A DNA stretch of 64,000 nt from Luteolibacter arcticus (GTDB lineage: Bacteria; Verrucomicrobiota; Verrucomicrobiia; Verrucomicrobiales; Akkermansiaceae): assembly GCF_025950235.1 (NCBI RefSeq), contig NZ_JAPDDT010000012.1, positions 1-64,000 of the forward strand, given 5' to 3'. How positions within the stretch are numbered: the first letter of the stretch is position 1; each line of letters opens with the position of its first letter. Positions 9,601 through 18,900 of this stretch are shown one piece after another. The notes under the pieces were generated by a model. The model did not search any database and was not told the origin of the DNA. It saw only the letters and a list, made by a program, of their open reading frames with translations. The position numbers were made by a program, and so were the translations under genes.

Positions 9601-11830
9601 TCTAACAGGCAAGCGTTTGTTCTACGGCACCAACGATCCGCGGCTGGCCCAGGAGGGCTACATGAGCTGTGCCTCCTGCCACCTGGATGGCAGCCATGAC
9701 GGGCGCACGTGGGACTTCACCAGCATGGGCGAAGGGCTGCGCAATACGATCGACCTCAACGGCCGCGGCACCGGCCACGGGCCTTACCACTGGAGTGCGA
9801 ACTTCGATGAGGCGCAGGACTTCGAGGGCCAGATCCGCGACTTCGCGCAGGGAGTGGGGCTGATGGCCGATGGGTCGTTTCATGCCGGCGACCGGGCGCT
9901 GCCGCTCGGCCAGGCGAAGGCCGGGGTCAACGGGGATCTCGATGCGCTGGCCGCTTATCTGGCCTCGCTGACCAGCGCCGGTCGCAGCCCCCACCGGAAT
10001 GCCGATGGCTCGCTCACGGCGGAGGCTACCGCGGGCCGGGAGATCTTCGTCGCAGAGAACTGTGCGACTTGCCACGGCGGCGCGACCTTCACGGATAGCG
10101 CGTCGCTGCAGCGACACGATGTCGGCACGCTGACGAGTGCCTCCGGGGAACGGCTCGGCGGGACGCTCGATGGCCTCGACACGCCGACGCTGCGGGGCTT
10201 GTGGAAGTCTGCTCCTTACTTGCATGACGGCTCCGCGGCGACCTTGGAGGAGGTGTTGCGGGATCGCGATCTGTCCGGAAAGCACGCCGGTCTATTCGCC
10301 CGCAGCGATGCGGAGGTGAATCAACTCGTGGCGTATTTGAATTCCATCGATGACCTGGAAACGTCCGCTCCGGGCGGGGCGGGAACTCCGCCATCGATCT
10401 CGCCAATCGCCGACCGCACGAGCGACCTAGGCAGTCTGGTCGCCTTCACCGCAAGCGCGAGCGGCGGCACCGCGCCGTATGAATGGGAAGCCTTGGGGCT
10501 GCCGCCGGGAATCGCCATCGATGCCGCGACGGGGGAATTCCAAGGGGCTTCCGAGGTCGCGGGCCGGTATCGCGCCACGGTGGCGGTGCGCGATGGAACG
10601 GACCGGGTTTCTTCAATCGCATTCTGGTGGACGATCACGGACCCGCTGGCGTGGCGCTACCTGCGGCTCCGCTCTAACAACACGCACAACGGCGGGTTCT
10701 TCATGGTGCTGACGGAGTTCCATCTGCTCGGTGGCGATGGCCAGCGGCTGGATCGCAGCGGCTGGGCATTCAGTGGAACCCAAGCCGAGGGCAACCACCC
10801 CTACACCAATGCGACCGATGGCAATGAGGCGACCTTCTGGCATACCCGCTACACCGGCAGCAGCCCGCCTAACACCTCATTCCCGCACGACTTCATCGTG
10901 CAACTGCCGGATGCGAAGCGCATCTCGGGCTTCCAACAGCTGCCGCGCTACGATGGCCAGGGCAACGGCGTGACCAAGGACTGGACCTTCTCCGGATCCA
11001 ACGATGGCAGCACCTGGACGCAACTCGGCAGCGGCACCTTCGCCAACAACCTGAGCTGGAAAAACATCACGCTGAGTGGCGGGGCGGGCAATCAAGCGCC
11101 GGTCATCGCTGCGCCCGGACCACTGACGGTGATCGAGAATTTCCCGGCGGGAACACCGGTTGCGCAGCTTCAGGCGACCGATGCTGATGTGGGGCAATCC
11201 CTCACCTGGTCGCTCGGCACTGGCAACAGCGGCGGGTGGTTTGCGATCGATCCGACCTCGGGTGCGCTCACGCTCGCGCAGCCGCTGGATTTCGAGACGC
11301 GGGGCTTGTATCGGCTGCAAGTGATCGCATCGGACAATGGAAGTCCGGTGCGCGGAGCGGCCACCGAGCTGGTGATCCGGGTGGGCAATGTGATCGAGAC
11401 GCATGGCGAATCCGTGCACCTGTCGCTCACGGGTGCCGGAGGCACTTATCCGGGGCATGGCAATCCGGCGCTGATCGACTTCGATGCGGACCCGGACGGC
11501 GATGGCATCGTGAATGCCTGCGAGATCCTGTTGGGTTCGGATCCCTCGGTGCCGAATGCGCCGGCCGCGGTGGAGATCCATCGCGTGGTCGATGGCGGGC
11601 AGACGTGGGTGGAGTATGAATACCGCACCGCGGATGACAGCGGCCTGACCCCGCGGCTGACCGCGTGCTCCGGACTGGATGAGCAGTGGCAGGCATTGGC
11701 GAACGCGCCGGTCCGCGTCGGCACGGTCAATGGCATCTCGACGTGGCGGGTCCGCGATGACTTCTCGCTGGAGGCAGAGCCACGGCGGTTCTTCCGACTG
11801 GAGATCGAAGCTGGCGATGTGGTGGACTAG
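6689..11830 (+). CDS. Giant secreted beta-propeller / di-heme cytochrome c / discoidin protein
   Basis: 1713 aa from the ATG at 6689, chosen because it opens a clear signal peptide ending near LLAQAQA. The order of domains is: LVIVD-like propeller (about 50-400); bacterial Ig-like (about 410-510); PKD-like with FSWDFGDG (about 540-600); YVTN-type propeller (about 615-960); cytochrome region with two CxxCH heme sites, CASCH near residue 994 and CATCH near 1125, and a MauG/peroxidase-type PYLHDGSAATLEEVL; Ig-like (about 1235-1310); F5/8-type discoidin (about 1315-1465); cadherin-like (about 1470-1570); and a tail with DADPDGDGIVN. It is likely an exported redox or carbohydrate-contacting protein; the substrate is unknown. 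The gene stands alone between the inverted family-1 repeats. Confidence 0.85.
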   Translation: MKTSLFALNTPFSPALPKKLPRWTGMAAGVAGWLGSVLLAQAQALPPALNQVRPANAVGTHLSTINTGKAVSQASFHRGLLFVPMGFDHGGGQGAGAFAFYNLDNPAAPQLVLDSRDHAARYQTTGQLNYVGNWAEMHHNWISGDRVLISERRSSSNGLAVFDMAPVYDTDPATLPETLGRMSYAGVGAPTNYEGYCFAVGWQGNRYAYAPTGAQGLYIVDTTNPAAMTQMAHVSRSALGNRTFLGAWPIGNLLILSDINSTSWVKFFDISNPASPVAIPGGEFNAQMGYFGFVHGNQFHGAGSPVVTHDFTNPAAPVRRVLFNSPGFTNPEYGYGQDDHIFIGHYPGATRWQLNDAAAPTAAVQQPRINSGLVDDHAFLNPIGNLSLLCTDHNNPLKMIVGVATTTPDTTPPVARFVSPTDGALNQHVLSRVGISFSDTIDPQSLGTDSFQVRNVANGALVAGSFSSMLGIVNFVPDAPLEASSTYEIILTAGGVTDQCGNAIPSTTRVGAFSTGSTLTVYSAKPDASSPVVEGSAAALNATVTNPGNLALEFSWDFGDGTPTTAWTSSPAASHTWNTRGNFSTTLRTRVAGSGYATASSGVQVVHLPLAAVRPVSSTTITVDPDRAVVWNVNPDQDTITAIDTASLAKLREVAVGDHPVALAIGAGDDLWIANKNTATLTRLRRADGVVLGTLALPAGSDPHGLVIDRGANIGYVSLEGTGQIAKLDLAAGTILATQAVGPHPRGLALDGQRGMLYVSRFISPDEGGVVYRIDLTDFSVESPIGLAAVMTPESLVNGRGIPNYLMAPALSPDLTQGWVPAKKDNIFRGGLRDGQALTFESTVRSMAARLDLETQASAVSESVDFDNSDFPTGAAFSPLGNYVYFATSGSQTIWVVDAWNSANRYSISSGGAAPDGIAFSEDGARLFVHNFLERKVTVLRSTASCGGVCGTTPQLAAIATVASEALPAQVLTGKRLFYGTNDPRLAQEGYMSCASCHLDGSHDGRTWDFTSMGEGLRNTIDLNGRGTGHGPYHWSANFDEAQDFEGQIRDFAQGVGLMADGSFHAGDRALPLGQAKAGVNGDLDALAAYLASLTSAGRSPHRNADGSLTAEATAGREIFVAENCATCHGGATFTDSASLQRHDVGTLTSASGERLGGTLDGLDTPTLRGLWKSAPYLHDGSAATLEEVLRDRDLSGKHAGLFARSDAEVNQLVAYLNSIDDLETSAPGGAGTPPSISPIADRTSDLGSLVAFTASASGGTAPYEWEALGLPPGIAIDAATGEFQGASEVAGRYRATVAVRDGTDRVSSIAFWWTITDPLAWRYLRLRSNNTHNGGFFMVLTEFHLLGGDGQRLDRSGWAFSGTQAEGNHPYTNATDGNEATFWHTRYTGSSPPNTSFPHDFIVQLPDAKRISGFQQLPRYDGQGNGVTKDWTFSGSNDGSTWTQLGSGTFANNLSWKNITLSGGAGNQAPVIAAPGPLTVIENFPAGTPVAQLQATDADVGQSLTWSLGTGNSGGWFAIDPTSGALTLAQPLDFETRGLYRLQVIASDNGSPVRGAATELVIRVGNVIETHGESVHLSLTGAGGTYPGHGNPALIDFDADPDGDGIVNACEILLGSDPSVPNAPAAVEIHRVVDGGQTWVEYEYRTADDSGLTPRLTACSGLDEQWQALANAPVRVGTVNGISTWRVRDDFSLEAEPRRFFRLEIEAGDVVD

Positions 11831-12221
11831 GGTGCGTTGTTTTGCCTTTGCTTTGCTTGGAGCGTGGCTGTCGAAGCTGGGTTCGGGGGGAGAGAGTGAA
11901 CCGCGAAAGAACGCGAAACGACCCGAAATTTGTTAGAAGGAACATCTTCTCCTGACGGCGGAGAGGCTTTCTTTCCGGGATTCTGTTAGATCGGCTCTTG
12001 TTTCCGCGTCGTTTCGAGAGGCATAGGAACTAGAGAGAGCAGGAGAGGAAAGTCAGTCGATGAGTCCCGAATGGCGCGGGATCAAGCCTGTGATCGGGGC
12101 GCCACGTCACGCTGGGAGCGCTGAGTTGATGGCTCTCTGTCAGATATGCTGAGGCCGCGTGCTCTGGTTCGGGCAGGATCTCCCGGGCGCTAGCGATATA
12201 GTAAAGGCGGGGCCCTTCTGC

Positions 12222-12346
12222 CATAAGGAGCCGCGACCTTACTGTCCCGTTCATTCCCGTACACACTTCCCCAACGACCTCTTGAGGCCAGCCGAGGCAA
12301 GGGACCCCGTCTGTCCAAAGCGACAGTAAGGTCGCTGCTCCTTACG
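12222..12346 (-). repeat. MITE-like inverted-repeat element, family 1, copy B
   Basis: A 125-bp element with 25-bp terminal inverted repeats (12222-12246 and 12322-12346, two mismatches). Read on the minus strand it matches copy A along its whole length, including interior words CTTTGGACAGAC, CCTCGGCT, CCTCAAGAG and ACGGGAATGAACGGGACAG. The surrounding gap 11831-12516 holds nothing else that I can identify as a gene. Confidence 0.85.
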
Positions 12347-12516
12347 CGAGGTCGGAGGCGCGGAGCGACGGGCAAGTATCAGCAGATCTGACGGAGATCC
12401 GAATTTATTCCCCCTAGAGGGTAGGTTCGCCGGGTTTTCCAGGCGGAATAAATTGCCCGGGAGGAAGTAGATGGCCCGGGCCACTTCCGCTGCGCTCAAC
12501 TTCCGCGTTCCCAGTG

Positions 12517-13896
12517 TCAGGCCACGACTTCGAGGGGCTTGAGGGCCTTCCATGCGCCGCGGGTGAAGTCGGGGAATTCGACGGGCGCGCTGCCGGCGGC
12601 CACCGACTTCGCGGAGAGTTCGAGCACCGAGGACCATGCGGCGGCATCATACACGGTGCTGTCCGGGGTCTTGCCGTCGCGAATGCACTCAAGGTGGCGG
12701 ATCATCATGACGGTATCCATCCCGCCGTGGCCGCCGCCCTTGGCTGCTTCCTCCAAGCGCTTCAGGAGCGGATGCTTGAATTTCTCACGCATCGCATTGA
12801 ATTCGCCGGCCGGGAGCCATTCGTGGCTGCCGGTCTTGACGCCGTATTGGCCGGGATCGTTGAGAGCGAGGCGATCCGGGTAGCCGACGAAAGTGGCACC
12901 GGTGCCGGAGAGCATGTTGATGCGGCTGTATGGGCGAGGCGAGATGATGTCGTGCTGCACCATGATCGTGCGACCGAGCTCGGTCTTGATGATCGAGGTA
13001 TTCATGTCGCCGGTGACGTATTTCTCCGAGGCGTGCTTGCCGCCGTTCGGCTTCTTCTCGTCGCGCCACTTGGTGAGGCCGAGTTCGGGCGAGGAAACGG
13101 AGACGATGAATTTGAAGCGATCGCCGCGGTTGATGCCCATGTATTGGGCCACCGGACCGAGGCCGTGGGTGGGGTAGAGATTGCCGTTGTATTGCTTGTG
13201 ATATTCGCGGCGCCAGTCGCCTTCGGTACCGAGCTGGAACAGCATCGAGCGAAGGTCATGAATGTAGGCGGCCTCGCCGTGGGTGATGTCGCCGAAGACT
13301 CCTTCGCGCGCCATGTTGAGGACCATCAGCTCGCTTTCGCCGTAGCAGCAGTTTTCGAGCATGATGCAGTGGCGCTGCACGCGCTCGGAAGCGTTCACCA
13401 GGTCCCAGCACTCCTTGAGGGTGACCGCGGCGTTGACTTCCACCATGGCGTGCTTGCCGCCCTTCAGCGCGCCCAAGGCCATGGGCACGTGCCAGCCCCA
13501 TGGGGTGGCGATCACGATGACATCGACATCGTCGCGCTTGCAGATGGCTTCCCACGCATCGACATCGCCGCAGATGACGGCCGGCTCCTTGCCGGTCTTT
13601 TGTTTCACCTGATTGACGCCGTTGTTGCAGCGGTCCTGGCGGAGGTCGCACACGACGGTGACTTCCGCGAAGCCGCTGGCGAGGGCACCCTGCAACAGCG
13701 CGATGCCACGGCTCAAGCCGATCACCGCCACGCGCACCTTTGCGAGCGGGCGGGCTTGTAGATCGTGCACGGACTTGGCACCGGGGAGACGCGCTGGCGG
13801 GCTCGCGCCAGCCGCGCCGAGAGCGGAGCCCAGAAGACTCACGCCGATGCCCGGGAGGGCGGTCTTCTTCAGGAAATTGCGGCGGGACGTGCTCAT
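12517..13896 (-). CDS. Gfo/Idh/MocA-fold protein, GH109 alpha-N-acetylgalactosaminidase-like
   Basis: 459 aa. It begins with a twin-arginine signal (STSRRNFLKKTALPGIGVS), pointing to Tat export with a bound cofactor. A Rossmann NAD site follows (VRVAVIGLSRG, about residues 53-63). GH109-type signatures are ATPWGWHVPMALGALKGGKH, HCIMLENCCYG and NGNLYPTHGLGPVAQ. In that family NAD(H) stays bound and retaining hydrolysis goes through an oxidation/elimination cycle at terminal alpha-GalNAc. The family resemblance is strong; the substrate is inferred. An ordinary Gfo/Idh/MocA dehydrogenase is the alternative. It is divergent from the membrane-anchored genes at 14082. Confidence 0.82.
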   Translation of the reverse strand: MSTSRRNFLKKTALPGIGVSLLGSALGAAGASPPARLPGAKSVHDLQARPLAKVRVAVIGLSRGIALLQGALASGFAEVTVVCDLRQDRCNNGVNQVKQKTGKEPAVICGDVDAWEAICKRDDVDVIVIATPWGWHVPMALGALKGGKHAMVEVNAAVTLKECWDLVNASERVQRHCIMLENCCYGESELMVLNMAREGVFGDITHGEAAYIHDLRSMLFQLGTEGDWRREYHKQYNGNLYPTHGLGPVAQYMGINRGDRFKFIVSVSSPELGLTKWRDEKKPNGGKHASEKYVTGDMNTSIIKTELGRTIMVQHDIISPRPYSRINMLSGTGATFVGYPDRLALNDPGQYGVKTGSHEWLPAGEFNAMREKFKHPLLKRLEEAAKGGGHGGMDTVMMIRHLECIRDGKTPDSTVYDAAAWSSVLELSAKSVAAGSAPVEFPDFTRGAWKALKPLEVVA

Positions 13897-14081
13897 GGAT
13901 CTCGGTATTTGGGTGAAAAGCTCAGGTTTGCTGGGGGAAATTGACTGGAGCTTCTACGATGTGTCAACGAGGCCGCTTTCGTAAATCCGTCTCAACGCGA
14001 CACAGGAATCGTTTTGGAGACGGTGAGTGGTGAAGGGTTTCGGGCGTTGCGGAATCCTCCAGCGGGACAATCCTGCGGGGA

Positions 14082-14250
14082 TTGAAAGCGGGTCTGGTCA
14101 TCCTTCCGTTGCTGATTCTCGGGCTGGTGGTTTTTTATCAGGCTTCGCGGAAGCCTGTGAGCGAGTCGTCGTCGCCGGGGGCCCCGCGGGTGGAGGAGAA
14201 GGGCGGTGCTCGACCGCTTGCTGCGCCGCCGCCGGGGCATGCAGTGGGAT
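14082..14250 (+). other. Upstream signal-anchor fragment of a probably frameshifted gene
   Basis: Starting with TTG at 14082 after GCGGGGA, this frame encodes an excellent membrane anchor (KAGLVILPLLILGLVVFYQ) followed by a hydrophilic Pro/Ser linker. The frame degenerates into Arg-rich sequence after about 14240 and stops at 14375. The downstream protein-like sequence continues in another frame (14206-14988). The two pieces look like one gene with a single-base indel somewhere around 14230-14290, near GGGG runs. A sequencing error is equally possible. Confidence 0.45.
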
Positions 14251-14988
14251 CAGATCGGGGCACAGCTCCACCTTTCTGGATCGCCGACGGGACGGATCGA
14301 CGAGACGAGCGACTACGGGCGGTTTCTCGGCGAGGTGGAGAAGATGAGCGGGCCGCAGCTCATCGCGGCGTATGATGAACTCGTCGACTCGGACGTGCCG
14401 GGAGACGTGAAGATTCGCCTGCAGGCGCAGCTCATCGGGAAGCTGGTGGGACGGGACACGGAATTCGCGCTGGAGCGATTCTCCGACTATCTGCGCGAGC
14501 CTTCGGGCGAGACGGGGGCGCTCTTGATCGCAGGCTTCAATGACTGGGCGGTGAAATCGCCGGTGAAGGCGGAGCTGTGGCTGGATGCGCGGATTGAGGA
14601 TGGATCGCTGGACGGGGGTAGTGGACAGGGTGAGGTTCCGGTTCGCGTGCTCTATGAGCGTGGGTTGATCCGCAGCTTGTTGATGAGCCGTCCGGACCAG
14701 GCGGGTGCGCGGCTGGAGGCATTGCCGGAGGGCTCGCGGGCGCTGGCATTGCGAGGGAATGATATGCCGCAGAGCCAGGCGGCCTATGCGAAGCTGGTCC
14801 GGCAGTATTTGCCGGCGGCGGAGCAGGAGGGCGACTTTGTGCGGATGGCGGTTTCCGCGCGTTACATGGAAGGTGAGGAGGGGGTGGCGAAGCTGTTAGA
14901 TCGGATCTCGGCGACGGCGGTGGAGCGGGAAGCGATTCGCAAGCGGGTGGCCGGTCAGGGTGGGGCGGGTGTTCCGCCGGTGAGGTGA
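14206..14988 (+). CDS. Unknown helical protein, N-terminus probably in another frame
   Basis: I do not recognise the family. From about residue 30 (RIDETSDYGRFLGEVEKMSG) the sequence is a convincing all-helical protein with short helix pairs (SGPQLIAAYDELVDSDVPGD, DFVRMAVSARYMEGEEGVAKLL). The first 25-30 residues (MLDRLLRRRRGMQWD...) look like an out-of-frame read. A signal anchor sits just upstream in another frame (14082). Together they would make a periplasm-facing, membrane-anchored protein of about 300 aa, similar in layout to the neighbour at 15056. Confidence 0.55.
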   Translation: MLDRLLRRRRGMQWDQIGAQLHLSGSPTGRIDETSDYGRFLGEVEKMSGPQLIAAYDELVDSDVPGDVKIRLQAQLIGKLVGRDTEFALERFSDYLREPSGETGALLIAGFNDWAVKSPVKAELWLDARIEDGSLDGGSGQGEVPVRVLYERGLIRSLLMSRPDQAGARLEALPEGSRALALRGNDMPQSQAAYAKLVRQYLPAAEQEGDFVRMAVSARYMEGEEGVAKLLDRISATAVEREAIRKRVAGQGGAGVPPVR

Positions 14989-15055
14989 TTTTGGTGGAGG
15001 GCGGGCAGTGACTTCGCCTTGATGGGGAGCTGGAGGCCGGATTATATCGGTAGCC

Positions 15056-15913
15056 ATGGGAAGAGGCCGCTTGGTTTTCGCCGGGATCGCGGGATTGGGA
15101 TTCTTCGGGCTGGGATATCTGGCGGGGCGGTCGGCAGATGCGAATGATGCGAGTGAAGGTGATGCTCATCATGCGTCGGCGGGAGAGGGGAAGCAGGGTT
15201 CGCGGGGTGGGGCGGGGACGGCGGACGGGCGTGCGGCGACGAAGTCGGGGACGCGGACGGTGAGCCAGGAGCAGGCGCTTTCGCGGCGGGTCGTGGGGAT
15301 GATGAGCGACGGGAAGCTCACGATTCCCGGAGTGGATTTCCGGGGCGATAGCTTGCAGCCGGGAGAGCAGGTGAAGGAGTTCTTCGACCTGAGCGACGAG
15401 GAATTCGAGGCGATGAAGGAGATGGGGCGCGAGCGCTTGCGGAAGCGGGAGGATCACGAGCAGTCGCTGGCGAAGATCCGCGAGGCGTCCGAGGATAGGA
15501 TGATTTTCGATGTGCCGGCGGATCCGGGTTTTGCGGAGGCGCAGCGGGCAGAGTTCGGCGAGGAGGTCCGGAAGGTCTTCGGGCGGGATGTGGCGGCGGC
15601 GTTACAGCTTTCGATCGACCAGGCGTATCGGGAGTTCGAGTTCCCGCGGCATGTGAATTACAGCCTGAAGTGGCGCGAGAATACCGTGGCCGACAATGCG
15701 CCGCCGGAGATCCGCGCGATGTTGGAGGGCATGCACGACTTCAAGATCGGCGTGAACACGAACGAGGACGGGTCGTACATGACGGACGCGCAGGGGATGA
15801 TCCTGCAGGGCGCTTCTTCTTCCAGCGGAAGTCTGAACGTCAATGATACGAAGGAGGGGAGGTTTGTTCCGCGGTACCACTATCTGTGGGAGCGGGGGAA
15901 TGGGGACCGGTGA
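15056..15913 (+). CDS. Membrane-anchored protein of unknown function
   Basis: 285 aa, family not recognised. A single N-terminal anchor (LVFAGIAGLGFFGLGYLAG) is followed by a low-complexity Asp/Ala/Gly linker to about residue 70, then a helical, charged domain with YREFEFPRHVNYSLKW in its second half. It is predicted to be held in the inner membrane with its body outside the cytoplasm. It lies 67 bp after the previous gene and has the same anchor-linker-helical layout, so the two probably form a unit. It ends 53 bp from the convergent STAND gene. Confidence 0.65.
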   Translation: MGRGRLVFAGIAGLGFFGLGYLAGRSADANDASEGDAHHASAGEGKQGSRGGAGTADGRAATKSGTRTVSQEQALSRRVVGMMSDGKLTIPGVDFRGDSLQPGEQVKEFFDLSDEEFEAMKEMGRERLRKREDHEQSLAKIREASEDRMIFDVPADPGFAEAQRAEFGEEVRKVFGRDVAAALQLSIDQAYREFEFPRHVNYSLKWRENTVADNAPPEIRAMLEGMHDFKIGVNTNEDGSYMTDAQGMILQGASSSSGSLNVNDTKEGRFVPRYHYLWERGNGDR

Positions 15914-15966
15914 AGGTGGGGTGGAAGGAGGCTGCGAATTCTCATCGCGAGCAACCGAGTCCCTTC

Positions 15967-18900
15967 TCAATACCATCCCTTTGGAGAACGCCTGTCCGCC
16001 TCCTCATACATATCGGCCAGTTCCTCGTCGCCATATGCCCGCATGGCCTTTGCCTGACCGCGGAAGGTGAAAAGCTCCTTCACTTGCTCGTTCTTGGTGA
16101 CCCTGGTAGCGACGGCGAAGAACAGCTTGAGCACGGGTTTGAGCATGGCCTCGAAGCCGCGACCGGCGAACTTGACCACTGCGTGTCGTCTCGCCGAGGC
16201 AAGCATCTGCACGCCCCGGAAAAAGATCGCCATTTTCCTGAGGGATTTGTTTCCGGGATCCAGCCTGGAGCAGGCGCTGGCGATCTCCCCCGTGAGGAAT
16301 CCTTGGATGAATTCGGATTTCTCGTTGGAGATTGTCAGGCTCTTGATCCAAGCGGGCTTTTTCACCCCGGCCTGATCCAGGAAGTTGTTCCGGCGAGCTT
16401 CTTCCAAGCCGGTCCGGATGGCCAAGGCGCTCGATTTCTTGCCCTCGACACGGTAGACCGCCCCGGCCATACGCATCAGCCCCCCGATCATGATGCTGTG
16501 TTTCTGTTCCGGCGTGGCCTCATGGTTCGCGCAGCTCATGAGCAATTCCCACGAGCGACGGTACGCGGCGCAAGCAGGGATCCAGTCTTCCTTTCCATGA
16601 TACACATCTCCCAAGCTCCGCTCGGCGAGGAACTCCAAGACCAGGAGATCCCGGTTGTCCGGTAACTCCGCCCTCAGGGTCTGGACCCGTCCGATCTGGC
16701 TCTGGGCCAGTGTCGCGGCCCGGTCGTATTCTCCGGCTTCGACGAGGCGGGAAATGAACCTGATTCCGACTCCCAGATGATGGTCCAGGATTTCCGGAGT
16801 CGAAGGATTCGGCAGGGCGCGGAAGGCTTCCTCGGCCCATCGGAAGCACTGCCCCGCCTCCGCCATGCAATGATACCGTTTGAAAAGCTCGCCCAAGCGA
16901 TGCACCAGGATCAGCCCCGTGGCGTCCTTCGAGATGTAATCGAAAAAGACGGTGGGACGGCTGCCGATGGTCCGGAAAGCACTTTGCGCCACCTGGACGG
17001 CGTCCGCCATTTTCCAGCGCTTGTGCAGCAGGTCGGCGAACGTGATCTGGAACATGGCTCCGAACACGCAAAGCTTGTCGCTTTGCTGCTCCAGCGGAAC
17101 GAGGAAAAGTTGTTCCGAGATGCGCCGGAAATGGGGCTCGGCTTCCTTGCGGGAGTTCCACTCGAAATTCGCGCAGAGGAGCGCCGCCACGCCCAGCATC
17201 AGGAGATATTGTTCCCGGGGGCAAAGCTCCCGTAGCACGTCCCTGAGAATGCGGTTCACACGGATGATCCCATCCGCACCGATCTCCGCCAATGAATGAT
17301 CCCTCAACTCGAAGAGAAACCCTTCGATGCTCGCGCTCTCGGGAAGATGTGCCCTGACGAATGACTCGTAGTGGTTGATGAATCGGCGCGGGATGTTCTC
17401 ACAGTCGAGGAAGGAAAAGCAGGTGAGGAGCCCCATGGCATCTCCGGACCGCTCCTCGAAGGCGATGGCATAGGTCGCGGTGAGGCCGGAGCGCGCGGCT
17501 GTGCCCGCATCCGGGGCCGCCGCGGAGAATTCCCTGCGCTTCGCCAGCAGCATCTGCTCGTAGTCCGCGGGTGAGATCGCACGCTGCCGGATCAGGTTCG
17601 CGGATTCCACGATCGCCAACGGCAGGCATCCGAGTTCCACCACCAGGCGATCCGCGACGATCCGCGCATCGGCCGCGGGTTCCTTGGTGGTGCCGCCGGT
17701 CTGGCGGAAGAGCAAGGTGGAGGCGTGTTCCACTGCCAACTCGTCGACCTCGAAAGGAAGGTCCTCCGCAGGCCAACTGCGGAGCCGGGAGGTGACAATC
17801 ACATAACCTTGGGTGATCGCGCTGAAGCGGCTGCGGAAGGCCACCAAGGATTCCTCGGTGTCGCAACGGTCGGCGATCAACACCCAATCCTGCTCCCGCT
17901 GCAGCGAGTCGATGGCTACACGAAGCGCTTGCTCCAGCATATGCGGGGTTGGCTCCGCGGCTCCCCCGGCCGCAGCACCGGATCCGACGAGCGCCCGGAG
18001 GCTATCGTCGATCGTCTGCGGCGACAGGCAATCGATCCATAGCACGCGCGACGGCTTGGGATCCACTGACGCGCACCATTGAATGGCGAGGGCGGTTTTA
18101 CCAATGCCAGGTGCACCGCACAGGACCACGCGTGACGAACGGAGTTCGTCACGGCATTTCCTGATCGCGTCGAGTTCGCGGTCCCGGCCACAGAAGAGAG
18201 GATTCGGCCGCGCCGGGGGCATCCACAAGGTGGTGACGGCGGCAACGTGGGGGACGGCTGGAGGGATTTCCGGGGGGGACTTGTCGGCATGCTCCTTGAA
18301 GAGCGCCTCGAGGTTATCGAGACGGATGGCGAGCTTTTGATCCAAGGCGTCGTTCTCCGCACTGACATGCGCCTTCAAGTCCTCCCGGGAAGTCTCGACG
18401 GCGTCCCGGACTCCGTCGATCTTGCGGGAGTTTTCGTCGATTCGCCCGGAGACATCGTCCAGCCATTTGCAGAGGCCATCGTCAACCGCGCCGGCAGGAA
18501 CACCGGCCTGAAGCTCGCGGATGTCCGTGCGGATGCTTGCCAGCATTCGCATGACCACTCCGCCGAAGGCCTCGCCTCCATCGGCCGCATCCTGCTTGAA
18601 CGCGCGATAGATGCGATCGGGAAACTTGGCCACGAGATGGGCGGCAAGCTGCTGCAGCGAATGACGATCCATCCGCTCCCCGGCCGGGAGTTGCACGTTC
18701 ACTTCCTTCAGGATCGCGATCCACTGGTACGCGAGCATCCTTTCTCCTGTCGGTTCCCCCGCTTGCTTTTCGGAAAGCAGTACCGTCATGCGCTCGTCGA
18801 GCTCGTCCTCCTTGAAGGAATCGATGCGAGGATCGCCTTGCTCCAGCAGATCCAGCCAGTGCTTGCGAGCCACGGTGGCGAAGTCCGGGCAATGCTTGGT

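Noticed and set aside
12514..13761. 415-codon plus-strand frame opposite the GH109-like gene
   Set aside because: The minus-strand frame has a Tat leader and clear family motifs; the plus frame is an Ala/Val/His-rich shadow.
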